Assembly (NCBI GenBank): GCA_034670405.1
Contig: JAXDDX010000011.1
Coordinates: 2,104,501-2,168,500, forward strand
DNA length: 64,000 nt
From: Hoplostethus atlanticus
Lineage: Eukaryota; Chordata; Actinopteri; Trachichthyiformes; Trachichthyidae
Direction: 5' to 3'
Position 1 is the first letter of the stretch. Each line of letters opens with the position of its first letter. Made by a program: the position numbers and the translations under genes. Shown here one piece after another: positions 13,961-25,653 of the stretch. Under the pieces are notes generated by a model, which had not been told where the DNA came from, did not search any database, and saw only the letters and a list, made by a program, of their open reading frames with translations.

Positions 13961-14399
13961 GGTCACAAATGGTGTTTGTTTGTTTTGTGAGATGGTGAAG
14001 CGGAGAGAGAGAGAGAGAGAGAGAGGTTATAGGTTTAGAAAGATTAACTGTCATCATGAGCTCGACAGCTCATTACCACTGTGTGTGAAGTTGTAAAAGG
14101 CAGGCATATTTCCAACAGGTGCTTGTTTCATCCATTGTGTTGACCTCTGGCCTCTAAGCTTTTACAATGTTGTTCTTGGACAGGAGTGAAAGCTCTTACC
14201 GCTCCATAAGGTCAAAGGTCAAGCATTGGATGTCCTATTGTGGTATTTTAAAGTTGCATAGAGATAAAACATTCTTATTTCCATGCTGATACATTAGCTT
14301 TAGCGGGCAGCCCCACACGATCCCTGGAAGAATAAAAAATAGAGCTCTTATAGAGCTTGATCAGGTTACACATGATAGCTTACATCAAAGATTAGTAGT
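13961..14399. other. spacer between two LINE copies
   Basis: About 440 bases with a short (GA)n run at 14001-14024 and otherwise unremarkable sequence. No coding or RNA feature is recognised. Confidence 0.5.
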
Positions 14400-15480
14400 T
14401 TCAAGATTCAAGATTCAAGAAGTTTATTTGTCACATACACACACGAGGTGTGCAGTGAAATGTAAAGTGGCAATGCTCAGCAGAAATGTGCAAAATAACA
14501 GGTTCACACTATTTACAATAAACCAACACAATATTTACAATGTCACAGTTTTAAGAGCTCTATATAAAAAACAACACAATATTTACAATAAGAGCACTTT
14601 ATAACAATATAGTAAAAAAGGGAAATTGTATGTATAATATAATATAAATTATAAATTATGTGTAGTCTTTACCTAAGTGTGTGTGTGCATAAGAGGGGCA
14701 GTGTGTGTGTCTTGGTGGGGGCCCTGGTGAGGTCAGAGTTCACAGTCCTGATGGCCTGAGGAAAGAAACTCCGTCTCAGTCTCTCTGTTTTGGCAGCATG
14801 ACTACGGAGGCGCTTGCCTGACCGCAGCAGCTGAAACAGTCCGTTGTTGGGGTGGTGAGGATCCTTCATGATCCTGCAGGCTCTGGTTCTGCACCTCCTG
14901 GTGTATAAGTCCTGCAGGGTGGGGAGTGTAGTTCCAATAGTGCGTTCAGCCGAACGCACTACTCTCTGCAGAGCCTTCCTGTCCTGAGCGGAGCTGTTGC
15001 CAAACCAGGCAGTGATGCTTCCTGTCAGGATGCTCTCTACAGCTCCAGAGTAGAAGGACTGAAGGATCCTCCGGGAGACTTTAAATTTCCTCAGCTGCCT
15101 GAGGTGGTAAAGGCGCTGCCTTGCCTTTCTCACCAGAGTGTCTGTGTGTGAGGACCATGTAAGATCCTCGGAGATGTGGACTCCCAGGTATTTATACCTG
15201 CTCACCCTCTCCACAGTAGTCCCATTAATCCCCAATGGTGAGTACGTCCTCTGTTGTTGTGTCCTCCTAAAGTCCACAATCAGCTCCTTAGTTTTGGTGA
15301 CATTCAAGAGGAGGCTGTTGTCCTGGCACCAGAGTGACAGATCAGCAACTTCCTCCAGGTAGGCCTTCTCGTCGTTGTTGGAGATCAGGCCCACCACCAC
15401 TGTGTCATCCGCAAACTTAATGATGGAGCTGGAGCTGAACCTGGCCACACAGTCATGTGTGTACAGGGAGTACAGAGAAA
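14400..15480 (-). mobile_element. Rex1-type LINE, 5'-truncated, with long open reverse transcriptase C-terminus
   Basis: The minus strand is open for about 270 codons (14669-15480) and encodes the carboxy-terminal half of a reverse transcriptase. It runs from LYSLYTHDCVARFSSSSIIK through the catalytic FADDTVVVG motif, then ELIVDFRRTQQQR, YKYLGVHISEDLTWSSHTDT and a conserved tail (FFPQAIRTVNS). The palm motifs before FADD are missing, so the copy was truncated at its 5' end during insertion. The 3' end near 14400 shows the family's direct repeat of AATCTTG (TTCAAGATTCAAGATTCAAG on the plus strand) after an A/T-rich tail. The frame is almost undamaged, unlike the neighbouring L2/CR1-group copy, which suggests a younger insertion. 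Assignment to Rex1 rests on recalled protein and tail similarity. Confidence 0.85.
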
Positions 15481-16058
15481 CAGCAGTGCCATTACTTGAA
15501 TGAAGCATAAGGGAAATGGCCTACAAATGTATCAACTGTTTAAGGTGCTCTGTGTTCAAGCACCTGGCTTTCACTAAGAAAACATTTAAAATTTTGAGTG
15601 CCTCATTGTGGGAGAATGCATGATGTACTCAAGGGACCATTTAGGATGTTACAGGGCAGATTATTACTGGTGAGAATTCTGAGCAGAACATTGATCAAAG
15701 ACGCAAAGATAAGGATAGAGACAGATAACAAACACAATCAGAATTTTTGATTGCATCGAATTCGCAGTTGGTTTCTTTATGACGGTGATATTTAAAAAAT
15801 AATAATAATAATTTCACACAAGTGGAGTCAGTCCCACTATTATCCATCACCTTACATCACCTTCAGTCAAAGCAGGGTGTCAAGTTTAGCTCTGCTTCCT
15901 ACAAACTTTTCCCCTGCTCATTCGGTGCGTTGAAGTTGCGCCCCTCCTCCCGGGGTCTCCATGAAAGACAACATTTACTTGGTGCTAAGGCGCTCAGGGT
16001 CCGCTATCCGCCGGAGAGAGAGACGCGCCTTGACGCACAAACCCACCGTCAGGAAACT
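15481..16058 (+). promoter_or_regulatory. 5' flank and probable 5'UTR/promoter of slc22a16
   Basis: This is sequence between the truncated LINE and the slc22a16 start. The last 150 bases are markedly more GC- and CpG-rich than their surroundings (for example CTATCCGCCGGAGAGAGAGA near 16000), consistent with a proximal promoter or 5'UTR. The frame stays open upstream of the chosen ATG as far as 15822, but that upstream part has no resemblance to transporter sequence, so it is taken as untranslated. No confident TATA box can be assigned. Confidence 0.35.
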
Positions 16059-16102
16059 ATGAGCGTAGAGAAAATATTCGACGAGCTTGGACATTTCCAG
16101 AG
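16059..16102 (+). CDS. slc22a16: slc22a16 coding exon 1
   Basis: This 44-base exon encodes MSVEKIFDELGHFQ plus two bases of an Arg codon (AG|gtaaac). The peptide corresponds to the human start ending YDHVGHFGR. The ATG at 16059 is chosen because homology begins there and the upstream open frame shows none. Confidence 0.85.
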
Positions 16103-19100
16103 GTAAACACAGCTTATTTTTTAATGTCTTTTATAATTTAGTTACACAGACTGACGCAGGTTTATTTTGTACAGTTAAAGAGTCCCCCCTCCAACACATT
16201 CATTTCTCTTTAGCCAATCTCCCTTTCCTAGAATTATTCTATTTATAGAGCAGCCTGTTGCAAATCTAAGGGGCTATATTCTTGCTTTTAGTAAATTTAC
16301 AGTTGCAGTCAGTTGGGTGGCCTTGGAATACTAACTTTCTCACCATGAGCAGTGCGGCTGTCTGCAAAAGTTTTATTCCTTCAAATTATGCGAAGACTCG
16401 CCACACTTTTTGTTCAAAAACCCGAATGCAGTATTATCAACCACGATTTCTTAGAATTTCTACGGATTCTGAATGTTATGCCAGAAGAGGAAAATATTCA
16501 GATACATATTTAAAGTATGTTTAAATATTGTTTTTCTTAAAGCAAGTGAACGCCACTGCAAATGTGCTGAGATAATTTCACCTATTTCGAACGCAAATTA
16601 ATTCTTCTCAAGAATTGTTTTGAATAAAATATTATTTTACGAATTATAGGGACTGATCTGCCTTATTGTGTCTTATTACAAGATATTCACACTTGAATAT
16701 CCCGAACCACAGAAACAAGTAGGATGGAATTATCTCACCCCATTGACAGTCTTTCACCTGTATTGAGAAATAGGTAATTTAAGACTGACTAACAGTCACA
16801 ATGAGTTAACCCTTTTTAAGGAAAGAAAGAAAGAGACAATATTTATTTATAGGTAATCCGTTATCGCATCACTTGTTCCTCAGCTCTAGTGTCAGCAGGC
16901 TATTAGCGCCCCTTTGCTCCTCTCCAGGTTCCAGGCATGTCTGTACTTCACTGCGATCTTCCAAGCCATAGCCTGCGGGATCCACTATCTGGCCTCAGTT
17001 TTCCTGGTGGAGACGCCAAACTTCGTGTGTGGTGTGCCCGGCAACATCACCGATGTCCTGTACGGTAACCTGACGGCATCTGGTCTGGAAGAGGTCCTTC
17101 CGCTCTTCCAACAGGGGACCGGCCCTATGGTGGTGAGGACGGCCGACGGTGCGCAGTGGGAACTCAGCCGGTGCCGGTGCGCCCTGCGCATCGCTCCAAC
17201 AGACTTCACATATGACTTCACTGGCAATAAAACGATGAAAGCATGCGACGGGAACTTTGTTTACGACCACAGTGAAGTATACCAGAGCATAGTGACAGAC
17301 TGGGACTTGGTGTGCGAGAGAGAGTGGCTGGCCAAACTGTGCCAGCCCACCTTTATGCTGGGGGTGCTGATCGGAGCGCTGGTGTTTGGAGACGTCGCTG
17401 ATAGGTGAGCAGTGTCGGGGGTCACAATTTCTCTCATGCCCATTCTTGCCAAGCAGTCCAGAGTAGGGCTCCACCTACTACCACATCTGCACCGCTGCCA
17501 GTGTTTTTTCATCCGTAACTGCCTTGGCCTAGCCTGACCCTGAACCTCCTTTACCCACCTATACCAAAAGTTTCTATTTTTTCCTTGAATTTATCGAAGA
17601 AAACGAGTGTCCACAATCAGTTTGTAAGTTTTATTCAAGCATATGCATAGGGAGAGCACATATACATAGGTAACAGAGTGAGTCTATGAAGGTTTGCTCT
17701 TAAGAAAAATAAAGACAACTTCAGTACTTCAGTGGAGATGACCAAAGAAATTGAGACTGGCATGACTTGGACATTGAACAGATACAGCAACAAAAGAGGA
17801 CAAAGGGTTAGGTGTCTTGTGGTTAACAAGACCTAGTGCATACAAAGGCTAGTAACTACAGGATAATAAAGAATATAAAGGTGACCTGCTCTCACAGAAT
17901 CAGTCACATTGACCCCAAAACACATTGTGGGGTTTTCATATTACTTAAAAGAGGAGAATGTAGGCTTTCCAATGAGACCAAAACCATGTCACTCCTCCAA
18001 AAAATGATAAAGTTATGTGGCGTTATACAACGAGAGACACAAAAGTGTGGTTTTGAGAAAAAGGCCTTTAAAAAAACCTTTCCATTATGACTCTGAACAT
18101 TCCATTTCTGGGGGGCTGCCGCTTTGACATCTCACAAACAAATGCTGCTTGAGTGATTATTTTAAATAGCAGATATAACATTTAGGCATCTATGTAATGA
18201 GGAGAAATTGCTCTTTAAGGTTATATTACACACAGTACACTTACACTATTTATCCACTATTAATGAATCTTTCAAAAGCACCTTGAAGACGTTGTGAAAA
18301 ATCTGTGACTCCCCTCCCCAACCCCCCACAGTTATGGTTACACATAATTCAATTGTGTAAAAAGAAAGACAAACATACTGATATACGTTAAAGTGTTTAT
18401 GTAAACACATTCTTTATTTGTAAATATATGCTTAATGTATACAGTAGCCTATACAGTGTAGAAGATTTATAGCAATCTATAGCAATGTCTAGGTCAAAGT
18501 GTCCCTTTGACCTAGACATTGCTATAGATTGGTATAAATCTATAGATTGGTATAAATGCCAAGTGCCAAAATATTAAACACATCAGATCCGGATGTCCCA
18601 CCATAATAAACTTCAGATCCGGACGTCCCACCATAATAAACCTTTTATGTATACGCTGCTTACCCAAACTCTATCAAATCTCAAATCTATTGCACACCAA
18701 CCGTCCTGGTAGGGGGATCCCTCTCTGAGTAGCCCCTCCCAAGGTTTCTTCCAATTTTCTCTAAAAGGAGTTTTTCCTTGTCCTCTGAGGGTCTAAGGAC
18801 TGGGGGATGTTGTGACTAACCATTTATTGTTTCACATGTTGGGCACTGTGAAGCCTTAGAGACTGGAACGGTGATTAAGGGCTGTACAAATAAATGTGAT
18901 TTGATTTGATTTAAACCCCAAAGTAATATTGCAAGAAAAGATATAACCATATTACACATATCACTAAATCCTTAAATTATTCAATAATTCATCTAGACAT
19001 TCATCATCTCTGCATATGTGATCACCATCAATAAAGTAAGAGGTCCTCTGGTGCATCCTTTCTTTTTGCTGCTTCCTTTGGAACAAGCAGTTTCTTTGGA

Positions 19101-20442
19101 TCAGTTCATAGTGCTGCTGACAGGAACATGTGTTTCTCACCTAGGAAACAAAAAAACATCTTAGGCCTACATTCAATTTGTGACAATTAAAATAAATTAA
19201 CAGAACTAATTTTGTCATTTCAGTGTGAGACCACTCATCTGTAGTTAAATACAACTACAGGGTCCTGTTGACCAGCTAGCTAGCTAGAACTACTCAAAAC
19301 ATTACCTACAGTGTTCATTATTACTGAGAACAAGGTTTAAAGAAGATAAGATAAACACACTTGTGTTTACTAATGTTGGCTAGCTCTATGGGATAAGTGG
19401 AAAAGTGCTTACCAGCAGTCACATCTCATCTCTCTCGTTTTTTCACCATAGAGAAGAGGATGTAGAAAGACTTTCCCTGATGACATTTGCAGCCACACTT
19501 GAAGCTACGAGCCTTCTCGATATCCCCTCCAGATCCGTAGCTCACATATTCATCCCATTCATCCGACTCACGGACGGCAGATATTGGGTCTGTTAAAACA
19601 AGTGGCTCCATGTCAACATCTTCATCGTTGTCGGTGTCTGAAATGGGCCTGTCAGAGTCCGAAGTGTCGCCGGAGGTTTCACTGTTGTTGTCCGTTCCCG
19701 TGTCGTCCGAGCCGCTCTCCTCAGCCGTCTCTCGGTCAGATCTCGGTGCCAAAAAATAGTCGTCAATAAACTCTCGCCACCGATCGCCGGAATCCACAGA
19801 CAACACTGGATTGCCGAGCGATTTCTTCTTATTTCCGAGACGCCATTGAAGGTCTTGATGATTACGATACTAGCTTGCTAACTTGACAACCAACAGGTGC
19901 GGATGCAGCTGGCTAGTCGCCAAATGCCGCGATCAACTTCGCCAAATACCATATCTTGCTTTTATGCTTCAAAGTTATATTTCCACTCCAAAATAGGAAA
20001 TAATTCATACAGATTATGAAAGCCAAGGCTTTGTTTTATTAAAATTAGTCAAAATACCAAAATGGTCAAAAATAGACTTTTGACATTAAAAGGCGTTTCT
20101 ACGTAAATCAGCCATTGCGACTTCCGACTGATTCTGTGAGAGCACGGTCACAAAGGATTATAGGATAATAAAGAATACAAAGAAAGGAATGTTATAAGAT
20201 TATAAAAGAATATAAAGATTAAACATAGGCCTCCATATTCCCTCATCAATTTGACAATTGAGTAACTATACAGCAGCTGTACTCAAATTCTTTTAACCCT
20301 TCAACAGCAGTACAGAGTGATTTCAAACAAGAAATGAACACAAATAGCAACACAAGAAAGAACAAGAGCATCCTTATATATTGTACAATGGAATAACCCA
20401 GGGGGCCGCACAAGCCAGCCACTTGATAACAACCACATCAGA

Positions 20443-20475
<33 letters not shown>

Positions 20476-21475
20476 GGAAACCTGGATATTTGTGTCTGGA
20501 TATTTTTATTGGAGCATTGTCAAGGTCTCGGGGCCCTATGGTTCAGAATCTGTGGTCAGTGGCAGTGAGTTAGTTATGTAGAGTGAAGGATTAGATTGCA
20601 TCCCTTCTGTAGTTGAATGAGAGCAAAGCCCCATCTCAATGCTAATGTTATATCACACACAATGAGAGGTTATCTGAGTTAGAGATTCAACAATTCAGGT
20701 AAACCTGTGAGACATCAAGTGAGGGGTCAATTGGCGGTAACAGCCACACAGACCCACACGATGCCTGTCTCAGTTTTTTTCACAGGTGACCTTTATAATT
20801 ATAATTATGATTGTTTAATTACCTCAAGTATTAAAAATGTTGCCTGATCCCCAGAAAATGACCTTGAATACTGTTACAGTTAAGCTTTCCACCTTCTCAA
20901 ATCCATTCTTTCCAGAGCTGTACCTACATGGTTGTTACGTCATAGATGAAGGGACAAGCTCTTCATTCTCCTTCTTCAAGACAGCACAAGCTCTTCACAG
21001 CATTTTGTAGGCCATGTTAATAACACATTTTAAAGCATCAGTTCAAGTCACTCCTGTGTGTGAAAATGTGCAACTTTATCCAAACAGGTAACACATCCAG
21101 TGCTGCATCCACATCATATATTGGACTAGTCACACCTTGCACACAGCAGGATACTGGACTACTGAATGTGTGACGATACAGGTCCTCATCTTCAGAGGCA
21201 GCAACTGAGGGATTTCCTTCGTTTTGCGACCGGTTCAAAATTTAGACAATGTATTGAACATATGTTGACCTCAAAATGTTAACTCCATCTCTCCCTGTCT
21301 ACCTGTCTACCTGTGTGTGTGTGTGTGTGTCTCTCTCTCTCTCTCACAGGATTGGTCGTGTGAAGATTCTGATGATCACCAGCCTCTGCCAGTTTGGGTT
21401 TGGGGTGTGTGTGGCGTTCACTTGGAACTACTACTTGTTTGTAGTGATCCGCTTCCTCCTCGCAATGGTGAGTCC

Positions 21476-21508
<33 letters not shown>

Positions 21509-24254
21509 CTGCCTGCCATTGTGTATCTGTCTGTGTTGTGTGTTGCGGGGCGATGGTTGGGCGCCATTGGAGAAATTACGAATTGAAAACACATGTAGTC
21601 ATTTTCCATATCTCTACCTTTATACCTGATATATGGCAAAGTCACCTGAAAGTAATCAGAATACATTTGGGTAATACTTACTGATTGGACTGCGTTACCG
21701 ATTACAATTTTGATGTAACTGCACTTTTTACATTTTCACCCAACTCTGATAACATGTTAATGTCTACTTTTTGGCATCTTTTTAGCAAAGATATGTCTGT
21801 GTATGTACTTTTACATTTGAGGCACTGAGCTGATGCTATTGCCCATGCAGACCCCTAAATACCTAAAATGTAAACATCATTACTTTTCACAGATTATCAG
21901 GTTACATCCGAGATCACCAATATTTTACCCTTTCTAATTGGCTAGAGTAAAAGGGTCAAAACAACAGGTAGGGTTAAAAAAAAAAAAAAAGCCGTTGTGT
22001 GTATTTGTGCACGCTTTTGTGTTTGTGTGTACAGAGAATACTGTAATACAGGTTATGTGCCTAACATGATGTATCTACAAGGCAAAGGAAGATAGCCATT
22101 ACCGTTACTAGGCCACAGGGCAATAAAGGTGTGCTTCAAGAAGCCCTGCAGTAATGGTCATTGCTTCACTCTCTCTCTCCGTCTTCTCCCACCCACCCCA
22201 CCCATCCACCCCCCACCCCCCACCAGGGCTACAGCTGTTGTTTTTCACATGGACTCAGATACTCTAACTCACTTACTCTGTCACACACACTTACAAGTGT
22301 GTACAGTGTAAGTAGTGCAGCATGCACTGCAGCTGCTGCAATACTTCATTCTTCATTCATTCTTAATACCAGGGATCTTATTATGTGTGTATTTTCTTTA
22401 TTTAACCAGGTTAGTCCCGCTGAGATTAAAAATCTCAGTGGGCAGCATTGAGACAAACTAAAGTCTTCAACATTCAACAATGTATGAAGTCAGAAAACAG
22501 CCAAAGGCACAATAAAAGAGCACGGTAAAATAATGTATATACTCAAAATCAAAATCAAAATCACACAAAAGAGAGATCAAAGTAAAATCCTCTGTATAAG
22601 CGCTTCAAAAGATACTTGTCCATCAACAAACTAGCAGGTTCATGGGGCCAAACCTATTTAAATCTTGAGTAAACACAGCAAAAAGCAGCTCCTTATTGAG
22701 TCTGCCAGCAGATCCTTCATCATCAGATTAAAAAGACAGACCAGCTCTCTCAGCTTTAAATCATTTCGCAGTGAGTTCCGCGAAGAGTACATAAAAGCAC
22801 ATCTGCCTAATTCAGTTCTGACCTTTGGGGGGACAGATACAAAAAAAAAAAACGATTCCTGTAAACAGGAACAGGACTTTTATGTCAGGAAGCCGATGCA
22901 GAGAGGCCTTCTAGATAAAAATGTAGCAGTGAATAAGTGGACAGGGCAGGCCAGTTGACACAAGCATATACAGTAAGTACAGTAAGATGAGTGAGAACTT
23001 CTCAGCCAGTAATAAACATCAATGCTCCGTGATCAGGAAGAGGCATGTTGATAGAAGAAATGGAAAAATGTGCCGACAGTTTCTGTTTAGCTGCAAAAGA
23101 AATGCAAAATAATTGTTTTTTTAGTGGATAGAGTCAGAATTGCTCGTGTGCAGATTTGACACACGGCTGAAAAACTGCTGACAATATCGGTCTGAACTGA
23201 ATCCCATTTACTGTATAATGTTCGGCATTACTGTATAAAGTGAAGTAAATACAGAATCGTTGCGTATGTGTGTGTTGTGCATTTGTGAAAGCGAACAAGT
23301 AAGCCTGCATCTAGTATGTTTTTTGAAGCCAAGTTTCCATGCTAGCCTCCTGGCCCTGGAGCCTCTGTGTGGACAGAACTTTTTAATCTCTTTCTGTATC
23401 TCCTCCCTTTCCTCCCTTCTTAACTTCAATCCTCTCTCTGTTCCACCCTGTCCTTTCCTCCCTCGCTTCATTCCTCCCTATCCTTCATTTCTCCCTTCCT
23501 CCCTCCTTTGCTCCCTGGGCAGGTGTCCAGTGGCTACCTGGTGGTGGTGTTTGTCTATGTGACAGAGTTCACAGGGCATCAAGGTGCGCACGTGGACCTC
23601 CATGCACGTGCACGCGGCCTTCGCCGTGGGCATCATGGTGGTGGCTCTGACCGGCTACCTGGTGCGGGTCTGGTGGATTTACCAGATCATCCTCTCCACG
23701 TGCACCTTGCCCTTCCTGCTCTTCTGCTGGAAGTTCCCCGAGACGCCCTTCTACCTCATGGCCAAGGGCCGCTACCAGGAGACCCAGGCCCTGCTGGACT
23801 CCATAGCCCGCGTCAACGGCCTGGAATCCAGGCTGAAGGCGGAGGACCTCCTGGAGCCAGAGGACCAGAACGCAAGAGCTCTGCTGGAGAAGGGGGCAGA
23901 GGAGCGGCAGTCGCACCCCGAGAAGAAGCTGTCCATCCTGGATCTGTTCGGCAGCTGGAGGATGACGGGCCGCACCTGCACAGTTTGGGCCATCTGGTTC
24001 ATCGGCAGCCTGGGATACTATGTCTTCTCCTTGGGCTCAGTCAATCTAGGAGGAAACCAATACGTCAACCTCTTCCTGGCTGGTAAGTGCTGGTGTGTGT
24101 GTGTGTGTGTTTATGTGTATTTGTGTGTTTTTGACATCTATCACGGTCATCCAAATGTGTGTATGTTTGTTTGTATTGACAGAGGGATCAGGTAACGGTT
24201 GCAGTGTGAATTGCCTGATGTTTTTGAAACCCACTTTACAACCTGTGGGCTGTA

Positions 24255-24292
<38 letters not shown>

Positions 24293-25352
24293 CAGGTAGA
24301 AGATTTCCCAATATTTTCCTCATAACACATTTTCCTCATAAGCCTCTTAGCCCTTAGCTCAGCCCTGCTGTTTACCAAGTGGTACAGGATACTATTTAAA
24401 GCTGTCTGGAGAACCGCACTTTTAACTACACACTCTGTTTGCAAGTTTGTGCCATGGGCCATGAAACATTTTGTTTATTTAGGGTCATATATTAATCATA
24501 CAATATGTACATTTGTAAAGCAGGAAGAAGAAGATTCACTATTCTGCAGTTTGTTTACCGCTCTGCTTTTGGGAATTTAGCCTGTGAGCAATGAAAAACA
24601 CGTTATAGTTATATAGATATTGTTAATTTAGAAAATGAAACATCTAAAGTAATTTGTTTGGTGTCAGTAATGCCAGGGAAAGAAACTTAATTCGACACTT
24701 TATTTATTTTATGTTTATATGTTCAATTTTCATTCATTCATTCATTAATCTTAATTCTTTTTTTTTACCCTGAGTGGACAAAACATTACACCGTCCGACT
24801 CTTTCCAGGTTAATCCAAGTGAAAGCTGTGATTCCTTTTGGAGACATACAGGACAGTAGAACATATATATATAGCAAGCTGAGATTCACTCACTTTTCAG
24901 ACGGCACTATTTAGGTCCTCCAGATAGAATGTCACAGCAACCTCTCTGACTGACAGCTGCTGTGATTGGATGTTTCCAGGTGCGGTGGAGATCCCCTCCT
25001 ATCTGGTTGGCTGTTTTGCGATGGACCGGGTTGGCAGGAAGAAGACTTGTGCTCCAGCGCTGATACTGGCCGGGATTGCCTGCATGCTCATCATCGTGGT
25101 GCCTGTACGTACAGAGATTGTGTGTGTGTGTGTATGTGTGTGTATTTGAGAGATAGTGTGTGTATGTTTGTGTATAAATACAAGGAAATAGTGTTAGTTC
25201 CAAAATGCTATTTTACAAATCCTCAAATCTGCCGAACATAGCCGACAAAGTATTATAGTGTCTGTTGACTACCTTTGTACCATATTTCTCACTTCTCCCT
25301 CCTAAGTAGTACAAAAAGTCACAAATGCATTGTACTTTCAACATCAATCTTA

Positions 25353-25396
<44 letters not shown>

Positions 25397-25616
25397 CTGT
25401 GCTCTGACCCACATAATTACTGCTGGCAAGTTGGCAAGGAGACTATAATTCATGTCCAAGCATATGACCTTTGACCTTGAAGACCAGTCTGAACAGAACA
25501 GCCAAGCGTAGAGAGGAGGCAGAGAGGAGAGGGAGCTTTAGAGAAGGGGATAGAGGTGTTTAAAAATGGGCCACATGATTGGAAAAGAACAGATTCAGCA
25601 GTTTGCATCCTATATT

Positions 25617-25653
<37 letters not shown>

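Larger units (their letters stand above)
17881..20151. mobile_element. DNA transposon-like element with 25-26 bp terminal inverted repeats
   Basis: The left end (17881-17905) reads GTGACCTGCTCTCACAGAAT and on to CAGTC. The right end (20126-20151) is its reverse complement with one extra base (GTGACCGTGCTCTCACAGAA in the same sense). AAAG lies directly outside both ends, a possible 4-bp target duplication, though the target is itself a degenerate tandem repeat, which makes this uncertain. The interior holds a minus-strand ORF (19426-19806), a perfect 25-bp hairpin (18474-18530), a 31-bp direct duplication near 18588-18650, and a LINE-type 3' tail (about 18690-18921). I cannot name the superfamily. 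Confidence 0.65.
17405..21349 (+). other. slc22a16 intron 2
   Basis: This intron of about 3.9 kb is occupied for more than half its length by the inverted-repeat element at 17881-20151. The remainder is unremarkable AT-rich sequence with a short (TAC)n run at 20453-20475. A degenerate AGGATAATAAAGAATA-type tandem sequence occurs on both sides of the element. Confidence 0.6.

Noticed and set aside
15822-16058. Upstream in-frame extension of slc22a16 (79 extra codons)
   Set aside because: The family's start matches the ATG at 16059; the extension has no transporter similarity and is probably 5'UTR.
23508-24086. 192-codon plus-strand frame across slc22a16 exon 4 (GHQGAHVDLHARARG...)
   Set aside because: After the G run this frame is the wrong one; the conserved transporter sequence is in the adjacent frame.
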